This document shows, one piece after another, positions 1 through 7,078 of a DNA stretch of 64,000 nucleotides (position 1 is the first letter of the stretch; each line of letters starts with the position of its first letter). This DNA is from an uncultured Aquimarina sp. (GTDB taxonomy: Bacteria > Bacteroidota > Bacteroidia > Flavobacteriales > Flavobacteriaceae). Both the position numbers and the translations under genes were made by a program. Location: assembly GCF_947496855.1 (NCBI RefSeq), contig NZ_CANMED010000008.1, positions 264,509 to 328,508 of the forward strand, given 5' to 3'. Under the pieces are notes generated by a model. That model searched no databases. It worked only from the letters and a program-made list of their open reading frames with translations, and was not told the DNA's origin.

Positions 1-940
1 GCTCTAAATCTTCTAAATACGAAGGTATACCGTCATTATCGTGATCAGATTCTACACTTCTATATAACTGGATACTAAATATAAGGGGTGAATATTGAGG
101 GATACCCGTTTGTATTTCATCGAAATAAGCTAGTCCGGACGGCATAAATACTGTGAAATCACCAAAATCCATATTATAATCCACAGTGCCATTATCATCA
201 TTTTCAATAAATCCTGACGCACCACTAACTTCTACTGTACCTTCTCTAAATCCCGGTAAAACCCCATTCAAATCAAACCATACTGGAGTGACAGCACTAT
301 CAAAAACTCTTCTATCAGGATTATTATTATCCACCTGATCATTTTCATCTATAATCCCATCTCCATCACTATCTAATGAATCAGGATTATTATCAATATC
401 AGAATCATCGGCAATTCCATCTCCATCACTATCCGTTTTAGTTTCAGAATCACTTAAAGCATCAGGCTCGTTATCTCCATCTGCATCCACATCTGCATTA
501 TCAGGAATACCATCTCCATCCTGATCTACATTATCATAAAAAATCTCTCCTTTATATGTTACAAAAACTGAATCTGCAAAGGTTGGTTGACGCTCGGATG
601 TCGCTCCAATATTTCGTTTCAAAAGATATAAAGTATAATCCACATCATTACGAGTAATCGTTTTCGTCTCAAGAAGCCCAGAATCCCAAATAGAAGTCTG
701 ACCACTATTATCACCTGCAATAGTATCAAATTGTATGTTTTGATAATCAGGGTTCGCACTATTATCTACTAAAGTAAAAAAATGCGTCCTTAAGTAACTT
801 TGTATTATAGGCTCTTCATCTTCTTGCTGTTCCGTCACATCCCTTGGCGGAATACTAACAAAACCATCATCATCATTACTACAGGCATAAAAGGCCGAAA
901 CAACAACTCCTATGGCAAAAATATAACTTCTTACTTTCAT
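1..940 (-). CDS. FKBP-type peptidyl-prolyl isomerase lipoprotein with TSP3-like repeats (3' end outside window)
   Basis: Read on the minus strand from an ATG at 938-940; the frame stays open to the window edge, so the C-terminus is missing. The first 20 residues form a lipoprotein signal ending in AFYAC (Cys20), followed by an acidic SNDDDD linker. Residues about 145-210 are Asp/Asn-rich calcium-binding repeats of thrombospondin type 3 style (DxDxDGIxD). They sit inside an FKBP fold: the later part reads LPGFREG, then FMPSGLAYF, then SPLIFSIQLY, matching the FKBP signature. Known flavobacterial relatives include the gliding-associated GldI family, but I see nothing that proves a gliding role. 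Probably an outer-membrane or periplasmic protein-folding factor with a Ca-binding insertion. A second TSP3-like stretch (DHDNDGIP) starts just at the edge. Confidence 0.8.
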   Translation of the reverse strand, partial: MKVRSYIFAIGVVVSAFYACSNDDDGFVSIPPRDVTEQQEDEEPIIQSYLRTHFFTLVDNSANPDYQNIQFDTIAGDNSGQTSIWDSGLLETKTITRNDVDYTLYLLKRNIGATSERQPTFADSVFVTYKGEIFYDNVDQDGDGIPDNADVDADGDNEPDALSDSETKTDSDGDGIADDSDIDNNPDSLDSDGDGIIDENDQVDNNNPDRRVFDSAVTPVWFDLNGVLPGFREGTVEVSGASGFIENDDNGTVDYNMDFGDFTVFMPSGLAYFDEIQTGIPQYSPLIFSIQLYRSVESDHDNDGIPSYLEDLE

Positions 941-1032
941 CTGATTGCTTTTTTGAAGGCGCAAGATACAATTTTCTTGTACTTTTGCTGAACTATTATT
1001 AGAGATAAAACGCATTTTTTAATCATTTTTTT

Positions 1033-1422
1033 ATGCGAGTTGATAAATATTTATGGTGTATCAGATATTTCAAGACACGTAGTATTGCTACAAAGGCTTG
1101 TAAGGACGGTAAAATTCGTGTAAACGGAGATATTGTAAAACCATCTAGAGAAATATACCCTACCGATAAAATTACTGTTCGTAAAAACCAACTTAATTAC
1201 GAACTAGTTGTTTTAGACACACCAAAAAGCCGACTTGGTGCTAAACTAGTCGACATATACCGTAAAGACGTAACTCCTGTCGAAGCGTTGCAAAAATTAG
1301 ATCTTTTAAATTACTCCAAAGACTATTATAGAAAAAAAGGTACTGGTAGGCCAACTAAAAAAGACAGAAGGGATATTGATGATTGGTTTGAAGAACCTGG
1401 TGATAAGGATAGCGAAGAATGA
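1033..1422 (+). CDS. hslR: S4-domain RNA-binding protein, Hsp15/HslR type
   Basis: A 129-residue protein beginning MRVDKYLWCIRYFKTRS, the typical opening of the S4 RNA-binding domain (residues 1 to about 60) of heat-shock protein 15. E. coli Hsp15 binds 50S subunits carrying stalled nascent chains; the same role is inferred here. The C-terminal third is basic (KKGTGRPTKKDRR) and then acidic, as usual in the family. A TACTTTTG box at 980-987 resembles the Bacteroidota -7 element and may drive it, though the best upstream TTG is 24 bp away, slightly too far. The stop codon overlaps the next gene's start (ATGA at 1419-1422), so the two are translationally coupled. Confidence 0.85.
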   Translation: MRVDKYLWCIRYFKTRSIATKACKDGKIRVNGDIVKPSREIYPTDKITVRKNQLNYELVVLDTPKSRLGAKLVDIYRKDVTPVEALQKLDLLNYSKDYYRKKGTGRPTKKDRRDIDDWFEEPGDKDSEE

Positions 1423-2000
1423 AATTAGATGCGTATTTCTGGAGTAATAAATACAAACTACATCAAACGGGTTGGGATATTGGGCATGCCTCTCCTCCAA
1501 TCTCATCATATTTTGATCAATTAGATGATAAAGATCTTAAAATATTAATTCCTGGATGTGGAAATGCTTATGAAGCAATACTTTTATTTGAAAGAGGATT
1601 TAAAAACTTATATATATTAGATTTTGTAAAAGAAATACTTAATAAATTTGAAGAAAAACAACCTAATTTTCCTAAATCTCAAATATTAAATGAAGATTTT
1701 TTTAGCTTAGACGATCAATTCGATATTATTGTAGAACAAACATTTTTCTGCGCCTTATCACCTGATCAAAGAACAGCTTATGTTTCTAAAATGAAATCTC
1801 TATTAAAACCCGAAGGAAAACTAGTTGGTTTATTTTTTGATTATGATTTCAAAAAAACTGGCCCTCCATTTGGCGGAAATCAACAGAAATATTTAACACT
1901 ATTTTCTTCATCTTTCAAAATTAAAACATTGGAAAAATGTTATAATTCCATTCCTCCACGTATGGATAACGAACTCTTTTTTATCTTTGAGAATAATTGA
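1419..2000 (+). CDS. TPMT-family SAM-dependent methyltransferase
   Basis: A 193-residue methyltransferase of the thiopurine S-methyltransferase superfamily. Visible features are the N-terminal FWSNKY and GWDIGHASPP motif (residues 18-27) that marks TPMT proteins, then the SAM-binding glycine loop ILIPGCGNAYEA at about 42-53 and an acidic strand end (LYILD). The length fits bacterial members. The natural substrate in bacteria is not settled; thiol or chalcogen compounds are known for relatives. It starts inside the stop codon of hslR, so both come from one mRNA. Confidence 0.82.
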   Translation: MKLDAYFWSNKYKLHQTGWDIGHASPPISSYFDQLDDKDLKILIPGCGNAYEAILLFERGFKNLYILDFVKEILNKFEEKQPNFPKSQILNEDFFSLDDQFDIIVEQTFFCALSPDQRTAYVSKMKSLLKPEGKLVGLFFDYDFKKTGPPFGGNQQKYLTLFSSSFKIKTLEKCYNSIPPRMDNELFFIFENN

Positions 2001-2023
2001 AAAAAAATTAACACTGTTTATAT

Positions 2024-2524
2024 ATGCAAGCTAAAGACAATATCATTCTTACTCATCAACAAATTCAGCATAAGATTAAGCGAATAGCTTATCAGATTTA
2101 TGAAACTAATGTAAATGAAAAAGAGATCGTTATTGCCGGTATTGCAGAAAACGGATACATTTTTGCTCAAAGATTAAAAGATATTTTAGAAGATATTTCT
2201 AGTATTAGTGTTACACTTTGTGAGGTAACAATGGATAAATCTTCTCCGCAAAACACAGTTCAAACCTCGATCTCATCATCAGCATATGAAAACAAATCTC
2301 TTATCCTAGCCGATGATGTTCTTAATTCAGGAACAGCCTTGGCATATGGAGTAAAACATTTTTTAGATGTTCCACTAACAAGATTTAAAACAGCAGTTCT
2401 AGTGAATCGGAATCATAAAAAATATCCCATTAAGGCTGATTTTAAAGGAATTTCTTTATCTACCTCCCTACATGAGCATGTAAATGTAACTTTTGGCAAA
2501 AACGATCTTGCCATACTAGAGTAA
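2024..2524 (+). CDS. type I phosphoribosyltransferase (PyrR/HPRT-like fold)
   Basis: A 166-residue protein with a recognisable PRPP-binding loop LILADDVLNSGTALAYG (about 92-108), the signature of type I phosphoribosyltransferases. The N-terminal segment (HQQIQHKIKRIAYQIYE) and length resemble PyrR-like enzymes. The base it uses cannot be read from the sequence, so neither pyrimidine salvage nor a regulatory role is claimed. It follows the TPMT gene after 23 bp and converges on aroK, the 3' ends overlapping by 9 bp (2516-2524). Confidence 0.75.
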   Translation: MQAKDNIILTHQQIQHKIKRIAYQIYETNVNEKEIVIAGIAENGYIFAQRLKDILEDISSISVTLCEVTMDKSSPQNTVQTSISSSAYENKSLILADDVLNSGTALAYGVKHFLDVPLTRFKTAVLVNRNHKKYPIKADFKGISLSTSLHEHVNVTFGKNDLAILE

Positions 2525-3037
2525 AGTATTTTTTATCTCTGTTGCTATTTCTGCAACAGTTTTGTCATCTGTAGAAATGATATATTTAGCCTGATTATAA
2601 TAAAATGAACGTTCAAAAAGGTGTTTTCTAATAAAATCCTTCAGATCATCTTTAGAAGATATGTGCGATATTAAAGGTCGTTTTTCTTTTTCTAAAAACA
2701 ATCTATTTACTAATTCTTGTAACGATGTTTTTAAATAGACGCTTTTAGCATTTTCCATATTTTTTATAATTTCCAGATTCCCTGCAAAACAAGGCGTTCC
2801 TCCACCGAGAGAAATTATAGTATTTGTATACCTTTCTAAGGCCTCTTTTAAATATTGATTTTCTTTTTTTCTAAAATATATTTCTCCTTTATCTTTAAAA
2901 ATTTGATTTACTGATTTTTTTTCTTGAGACTCAATGTAATCGTCAAGGTCAAGACATTCCATTTCTAATTTAGAAGCTAAATCCTTGCCAATCGATGATT
3001 TACCACATCCCATATACCCTAATAAAATAATATTCAT
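2516..3037 (-). CDS. aroK: shikimate kinase
   Basis: A 173-residue P-loop kinase that phosphorylates shikimate at the 3-hydroxyl, the fifth step of chorismate synthesis. Walker A is GYMGCGKSSIG (7-17); the DLDDYIE motif (about 31-37) coordinates Mg and shikimate; FRKKENQYL and LGGGTPC match the substrate-binding strands, and RPLI marks the lid region. Length is standard. It stands alone on the minus strand, 3' to 3' with the phosphoribosyltransferase gene. Confidence 0.92.
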   Translation of the reverse strand: MNIILLGYMGCGKSSIGKDLASKLEMECLDLDDYIESQEKKSVNQIFKDKGEIYFRKKENQYLKEALERYTNTIISLGGGTPCFAGNLEIIKNMENAKSVYLKTSLQELVNRLFLEKEKRPLISHISSKDDLKDFIRKHLFERSFYYNQAKYIISTDDKTVAEIATEIKNTLL

Positions 3038-3112
3038 AAACTAAAATTTAGGTTATTTATGCCAGAAAAAAAGGGCATTTAAAATAAAATGTAAATTTAT
3101 ATTAAATTCTTC

Positions 3113-3142
3113 TTGAAAAATAAATTAATGATAGTATATTTG
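3113..3142 (+). promoter_or_regulatory. predicted Bacteroidota-type promoter of the tRNA-Lys pair
   Basis: TTG at 3113-3115, a 19-bp spacer and TATATTTG at 3135-3142 match the Bacteroidota housekeeping promoter (TTG, 17-23 bp, TAnnTTTG). The first tRNA-Lys begins 30 bp downstream. Confidence 0.65.
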
Positions 3143-3171
3143 CACCCGCATTCAAGGAAAAAAGAATGTAT

Positions 3172-3244
3172 GACCTGGTAGCTCAGTTGGTAGAGCATCT
3201 CCCTTTTAAGGAGAGGGTCCTGGGTTCGAGCCCCAGCCCGGTCA
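3172..3244 (+). tRNA. tRNA-Lys (anticodon TTT), copy 1
   Basis: 73-nt cloverleaf with D-stem GCTC/GAGC, anticodon stem TCTCC/GGAGA around loop CTTTTAA (anticodon TTT), T-stem CTGGG/CCCAG and discriminator A. CCA is not encoded. The acceptor stem pairs GACCTGG with CCCGGTC, which leaves one T-C mismatch at position 5-68; the second copy has the same mismatch. Confidence 0.95.
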
Positions 3245-3320
3245 CAACAATGAATAATAGTTATTTAGAAATATTATTCGACTTAGAGTTCTTTAAAATA
3301 TTTGATAATTAATTATCAAT

Positions 3321-3393
3321 GACCTGGTAGCTCAGTTGGTAGAGCATCTCCCTTTTAAGGAGAGGGTCCTGGGTTCGAGCCCCAGCCCGGTCA
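3321..3393 (+). tRNA. tRNA-Lys (anticodon TTT), copy 2
   Basis: Identical over all 73 nt to the copy 149 bp upstream, including the 5-68 mismatch in the acceptor stem. The 76-bp spacer between the copies is not repeated. Probably cotranscribed with copy 1 and ended by the hairpin just downstream. Confidence 0.95.
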
Positions 3394-3396
3394 CTA

Positions 3397-3429
3397 AAAA
3401 GTATCGCAATTATCTTGTGATACTTTTTT
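3397..3429 (+). terminator. hairpin terminator after the tRNA-Lys pair
   Basis: AAAAGTATCGCAA pairs with TTGTGATACTTTT across a short loop (with one G-T type imperfection), followed by a T run on the plus strand; it ends the tRNA-Lys transcript 4 bp after copy 2. Confidence 0.7.
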
Positions 3430-3466
3430 AGTTTTACACTATATTGTAATACAAGCATCTTCATTT

Positions 3467-3550
3467 ACCCGGATGCTGGAATTGGTAGACAGGCATGGTT
3501 GAGGGCCATGTGTCCATTAGGGCGTGTGGGTTCGACTCCCATTCCGGGTA
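3467..3550 (+). tRNA. tRNA-Leu (anticodon GAG)
   Basis: 84-nt class II tRNA with acceptor stem ACCCGGA/TCCGGGT, anticodon stem CATGG/CCATG around loop TTGAGGG (anticodon GAG, reading CUC and CUU), a long variable arm (TGTCCATTAGGGCGT) and T-stem GTGGG/CCCAT. Discriminator A; no encoded CCA. The variable arm and the discriminator fit leucine. Confidence 0.93.
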
Positions 3551-3626
3551 CTTTTATCTTCATTAACTACAGTGTTTATAGGTGTTCAATTTTCAAGCGT
3601 ATAGAGTTGTGGACAGTAGTAAGGTT

Positions 3627-3788
3627 TTAAAAGATATTTATTAGCTTCTCATTAAAAGCTAATTCTGGATAATCAACCTTTTTAATGATATATTCAAAAT
3701 TACTTTCTTTTTTAGGGGAATAGAGATTTCGACTAACAGGATAACAGCTTAATGAAGAATCATCATAAGGAAGATTGATAAGTTCCAT
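3627..3788 (-). pseudogene. possible gene remnant, 53-codon ORF
   Basis: The 3551-3860 stretch holds no convincing gene. On the minus strand an open frame of 53 codons from ATG at 3786-3788 has normal-looking composition (for instance LPYDDSSLSCYPVSRNLYSPKK, shown split: LPYDDSSLSC then YPVSRNLYSPKK) and the frame is open for a few codons further upstream without a start. It looks like the C-terminal end of a lost gene rather than a complete protein. I recognise no family, and it may also be chance. Confidence 0.25.
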
Positions 3789-3860
3789 TATACCTTTTTC
3801 AGAAAGATCACAATCTTATCTCAATTCACACACAACTTTTAGGAATGATCCAAATCTATG

Positions 3861-3914
3861 ACTATAAAAATAGTTTTATTACTATATTTATAGTTTTATT
3901 ACTAAAAATATAGT
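3861..3914 (+). promoter_or_regulatory. array of three dyad operators for the BlaI-type repressor
   Basis: Three 14-bp inverted repeats begin exactly 20 bp apart: ACTATAAAAATAGT at 3861, ACTATATTTATAGT at 3881 and ACTAAAAATATAGT at 3901. The shared form is ACTA-N6-TAGT, extended to ACTAT-N4-ATAGT in the first two. The last ends 12 bp before the ATG of the blaI-like gene. Known BlaI/MecI repressors bind short dyads (TACA/TGTA cores) in their own promoter, so autoregulation of this pair is inferred. The 20-bp period is close to two helical turns, placing sites on one DNA face. Confidence 0.6.
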
Positions 3915-3926
3915 TATATTCGTAAT

Positions 3927-4310
3927 ATGAAAGATTTAACAAAGGCAGAAGAACAGATTATGAGATATCTCTGGAAGCTAGAAAAAGCATTTCTAAAAGA
4001 TATTGTAGAACAATTCCCTGAACCTAGACCTGCTTATACAACCATATCAACAGTCATTAGAACTTTGGTAACAAAAAACTTTATAAGTTTTAATACGTAC
4101 GGAAGAATTAAAGAATACTATCCTTTAATATCTAAAGATATATATTTCAAAAATCATTTTAAAGGAGTGGTCAAAAACTTCTTCAGTGGATCGATAAGCA
4201 AGTTTGCTATGTTTTTCACCAATGATGAAGATTTAAATGTATCAGAATTAGAAAAAATGAAGCAGTTAATTGAAGAAAAAATCGATAAACTAAAGAAAGA
4301 AAATGAATAA
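3927..4310 (+). CDS. BlaI/MecI/CopY-family transcriptional repressor
   Basis: A 127-residue winged-helix repressor: LTKAEEQIMRYLWKLEKAFLKD opens the domain (key residues L4, E8, W16), YTTISTVIRTLVTKNFI is the recognition helix region (about 46-62), and a C-terminal leucine-rich helix would dimerise. In the family, a partner M56 sensor peptidase triggers cleavage and derepression. Here that partner follows immediately, overlapping by 8 bp (4303-4310). Many Bacteroidota carry such pairs near envelope or TonB genes; they need not confer beta-lactam resistance. The operator array directly upstream supports autoregulation. Confidence 0.88.
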   Translation: MKDLTKAEEQIMRYLWKLEKAFLKDIVEQFPEPRPAYTTISTVIRTLVTKNFISFNTYGRIKEYYPLISKDIYFKNHFKGVVKNFFSGSISKFAMFFTNDEDLNVSELEKMKQLIEEKIDKLKKENE

Positions 4311-5631
4311 CTTTTTTATATACTTAATACAAGCTAGTTTTTGTTTGGCTGTTTTATACAGTTCGTATTATATTTTCTTTAGAAAATTGACTTTTCATAA
4401 AATCAATAGAATCTTATTATTGTGTTTATTACCAATATCTATATGCCTTCCATTCTTAAATCAAATAGAACTTATAATTCCAAATCAGATCATTATTATA
4501 CCAGATTTTGATGATATTTTACTTAGAAAGAATGCTACTAAGGATATTCTTTTAGAACCTGTAAAACACTCAGAAAAAGATCGGAGTTCGATTCATTTAC
4601 TATGGCTTGTTTATAGTATTGGTATGTTTATATGCTTACTAAGGTTATTATCGTCCATTACACAATTACATAAACTAAAGAAACGGTCTGAAACTTTCAT
4701 TAAAGACGGGTATTCTTTTATTGCAGCAGACATACCTACTGTATTTTCGTGTTTTCGTTGGATTTTTATTCCAAAAAATGAAAAAAATAAAATCGATGCA
4801 TCCATATTAGAACACGAAAAAGTCCACATAAAACTTGGCCATACCGTCGATCTAATAGTAACAGAAATATACCTAGTTGTATTCTGGTTTAACCCTTTCT
4901 CTTACCTATTTAGAAAATCCATTAAGTCCATTCACGAGTATCAAGCGGATCAGTCTGTAATTAACGGCCAAATTAAAAAATCAAATTACCTAAAACTCTT
5001 AGTAAAAAATCTGGGAACAAACCAAAGCATAAAATTATATAGTTATTTCAATCATTCATTAATCGAAAAACGAATAGACATGATCACAAAAACCAATTCC
5101 AATCAAAAAAATCTTATCCGATACATTTTGCTTATTCCTTTACTGGCAGTGCTTTTTATGGCATTTATAAAACCAAAGTCTAATACTCATCATAGTATAG
5201 AGCAGGTATTGACAGAGGAAATTGTTACAGAAACTCCACCTTCTATTTTCCCAATCCAAAATGGATCAAAAAATGATATTACAGCTGTTTATGGTAAAAA
5301 CTTTAACCATCCGATACGAAAAAAGAAAGTATTCCATGGCGGTATAGATATCAGAGCAAAAATAGGAACTCCAATCATTGCCACTGCAAATGGGACTATT
5401 ACGCTTGCCAAAAGCCAAGGTGATTGGGGAAACCTAATTGTCATCTCCCACGCCGATGGTTATGAAACTTGGTATGCACATCTGGAAAACTTCAATATTA
5501 AGAAAGATCAACAAATCCAAAAAGGCCAAGTTATAGGTTATAGCGGAAATACTGGACTTTCTACTGGACCTCATCTTCATTATGAAGTAAAACGTAATGG
5601 AAAAAGATTAAATCCTATAGATTATTTTTAA
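4303..5631 (+). CDS. BlaR1-like M56 metallopeptidase fused to an M23 (LytM) peptidase domain
   Basis: A 442-residue membrane protein. Transmembrane segments lie near residues 5-26, 36-55, 98-118 and 273-289. The cytoplasmic M56 zinc peptidase shows HEKVH (171-175) and HEYQAD (211-216). In place of the penicillin-binding sensor domain of BlaR1, the extracytoplasmic C-terminus (about 320-442) is a complete M23 domain: HGGID (H345, D349), YAHL (H392) and GPHLHYE (H424, H426), which are the zinc ligands and catalytic histidines of LytM-type endopeptidases. The family logic suggests that a wall-linked signal is sensed or processed outside and passed to the BlaI-type partner inside. Whether M23 cuts peptidoglycan or only binds it is not visible. 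Confidence 0.85.
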   Translation: MNNFFIYLIQASFCLAVLYSSYYIFFRKLTFHKINRILLLCLLPISICLPFLNQIELIIPNQIIIIPDFDDILLRKNATKDILLEPVKHSEKDRSSIHLLWLVYSIGMFICLLRLLSSITQLHKLKKRSETFIKDGYSFIAADIPTVFSCFRWIFIPKNEKNKIDASILEHEKVHIKLGHTVDLIVTEIYLVVFWFNPFSYLFRKSIKSIHEYQADQSVINGQIKKSNYLKLLVKNLGTNQSIKLYSYFNHSLIEKRIDMITKTNSNQKNLIRYILLIPLLAVLFMAFIKPKSNTHHSIEQVLTEEIVTETPPSIFPIQNGSKNDITAVYGKNFNHPIRKKKVFHGGIDIRAKIGTPIIATANGTITLAKSQGDWGNLIVISHADGYETWYAHLENFNIKKDQQIQKGQVIGYSGNTGLSTGPHLHYEVKRNGKRLNPIDYF

Positions 5632-5642
5632 TAGCATAGTTT

Positions 5643-5684
5643 AAAAACAGGCAAAGATAAAAAAAGATGTCCTTGCCTGTTTTT
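5643..5684 (+). terminator. hairpin terminator after the M56-M23 gene
   Basis: AAAACAGGCAA and TTGCCTGTTTT pair around a loop of about 20 nt, with a T run on the plus strand 12-50 bp after the peptidase stop. It lies at the decayed 3' end of the FecR remnant on the other strand. Confidence 0.6.
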
Positions 5685-6306
5685 CATTAGTAGTTACATC
5701 AAAAAAAGCTTCACCTTCCAAATGCACTATTCTGTTTTTTTTACTGAAGGCCCAAAATGTTGCGGGAATTTTAAGGTACTTGCTGCGTTTAACCAGACTT
5801 TGGTTTTATCGATATTTTTAATTATTAACTGATATTTCCTTTTTTTTCACCAATTATAGCTCCACTTGCATTAACCAAATTTTTTTTATCATCAAAATCC
5901 ATATAGGTTATTGTGCCGTCTACTTGAGAGATTTTAATCTTATCTTCTGATATCATATCAACCTCTACTACATCCAAGTTAGTTCTGTTGACAGATATGT
6001 CTGATTTAGTATAATAATAAACACCCAACACTACTCCAACTAAAACCGCAGCATAAGAAATGGCCCTTAGCAAAGGTGTTAATGATATTATTTTTGTTTC
6101 CTTGTGATCAATTGTATCTACAAAACGTTTATATGCCTTTTCTGAGTTCATTGGTAACTCTTCTTTTTCTGAATTCCAATTCTTTACTTCTTTTTTGAAA
6201 AACATTTCATTCTCAGGGATTTCACAATCCATTGTCTCAATTTTTTTTCTGAATTAGAAAGTTCACCTTCCAGATATTTTTTAATTATTGTTAAATAATG
6301 ATTCAT
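5675..6306 (-). pseudogene. decayed FecR-family anti-sigma factor gene
   Basis: Four pieces in different frames reassemble a FecR protein. (1) From ATG 6304-6306: a FecR opening, YLEGELSNSEKK then LRQWIVKS. (2) A one-base loss near 6220 (CCC where CCCC would restore SPEN) moves the reading into a second frame that starts PENEMFFKKEVKNW, runs through one membrane helix (AAVLVGVVLGVYYYT) and stops at 5825 after GAIIGEKKGNIS. (3) A third frame around 5720-5815 reads KVWLNAASTLKFPQ, the hallmark of FecR. (4) A fourth near 5675-5735 reads RIVHLEGEAFFDV, the next FecR motif. The rest of the C-terminus is gone. Only the middle piece (5825-6232) is an intact ORF. It faces an ECF sigma gene across 88 bp, the usual partner. 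Confidence 0.8.
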
Positions 6307-6394
6307 TTTTTTCTTTTTCTACATACATGATGCAAGAATCTCATTAATCCCCTACTTTATTCTAATTTTTATAATTTAGCAAGTGATTGTCATT

Positions 6395-6919
6395 ATGAAA
6401 AGTAACTACCCTGACATAGAAAAATTACTGATTGAAGGATTAATAGCCGGAAATCAAAAAAGTTATAAAGTCATATTTAACCAATATTACCAATGGTTAT
6501 GTACCTACGTTTATAAACTCTCTAATAATACTGCTTTCTCTGAAGATCTGGTGCGAAATGCTATGTTACGACTTTGGGAAAAAAATCATCTTTTTCGTTC
6601 CTGTCATAATGAATTTTTGATGCATTTACGCAAACTAAAGAAGGAAATTGATTTATTAGATGAATTAAAATGGAAAGCACTTTTCGAACTTTATACTGAA
6701 AAAGAAGAAAGACAGCAAGAAGCTAATTGGTTAAAACTAGAAAATTCGATTGAGCAGCTTCCTGAAAAATGTAGAGAGGTCTTTAAACTAAGTAGATTAG
6801 AACAAAAAAGACACAAAGAAATTGCTAAAATTCTTGGTATTTCTACGAAAACCGTGGAGGTACATATTACTAGAGCCTTACGTTTCTTAAAAACTAATAT
6901 TTCTGGATTTTTCTTTTGA
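6395..6919 (+). CDS. ECF-type RNA polymerase sigma factor, apparently with a deletion in region 2
   Basis: About 174 residues from ATG 6395 (a GTG four codons earlier is possible). Region 2 begins LIAGNQKSYKVIFNQYYQWL, and SEDLVRNAMLRLWEK is the usual region 2.2-2.3 core (normally AEDxVQEVFxxLWE). Region 4 is intact: SIEQLPEKCREVFKLSRLEQ and HKEIAKILGISTKTVEVHITRALRFLK. Between WEKNH and LFRSCHNEFLMHLRK some 14-15 residues normally present in Bacteroidota ECF factors (the LxxxxSLxxY stretch of region 2.3-2.4) are missing, and VQE is replaced by VRN. With its FecR partner broken and no TonB receptor gene nearby, the factor may be non-functional or relaxed. Confidence 0.75.
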   Translation: MKSNYPDIEKLLIEGLIAGNQKSYKVIFNQYYQWLCTYVYKLSNNTAFSEDLVRNAMLRLWEKNHLFRSCHNEFLMHLRKLKKEIDLLDELKWKALFELYTEKEERQQEANWLKLENSIEQLPEKCREVFKLSRLEQKRHKEIAKILGISTKTVEVHITRALRFLKTNISGFFF

Positions 6920-7028
6920 AAGAGAAAAATAGAACATCGGCTAAAGAATACTAATATTTAATAGTTCTAACTCTTCTTTTGTAAATCTTTTTAACAATTA
7001 TCGTTAATAATTTAACAAGAACTACCTA

Positions 7029-7057
7029 TTGATTTCTTTCTTTTTTATTTACATTTG
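7029..7057 (+). promoter_or_regulatory. predicted promoter of the merR-crt operon
   Basis: TTG at 7029-7031, an 18-bp spacer and TACATTTG at 7050-7057 match the Bacteroidota consensus. Transcription would start near 7062-7065, so the TTG codon at 7055 lies inside the promoter and the GTG at 7079 is the better start of the regulator. Confidence 0.6.
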
Positions 7058-7078
7058 TTTAACCTTTATTCAAAAAGA

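Noticed and set aside
3927..5631. Beta-lactam resistance locus
   Set aside because: Despite the BlaI/BlaR1 similarity there is no beta-lactamase gene and no penicillin-binding sensor domain.
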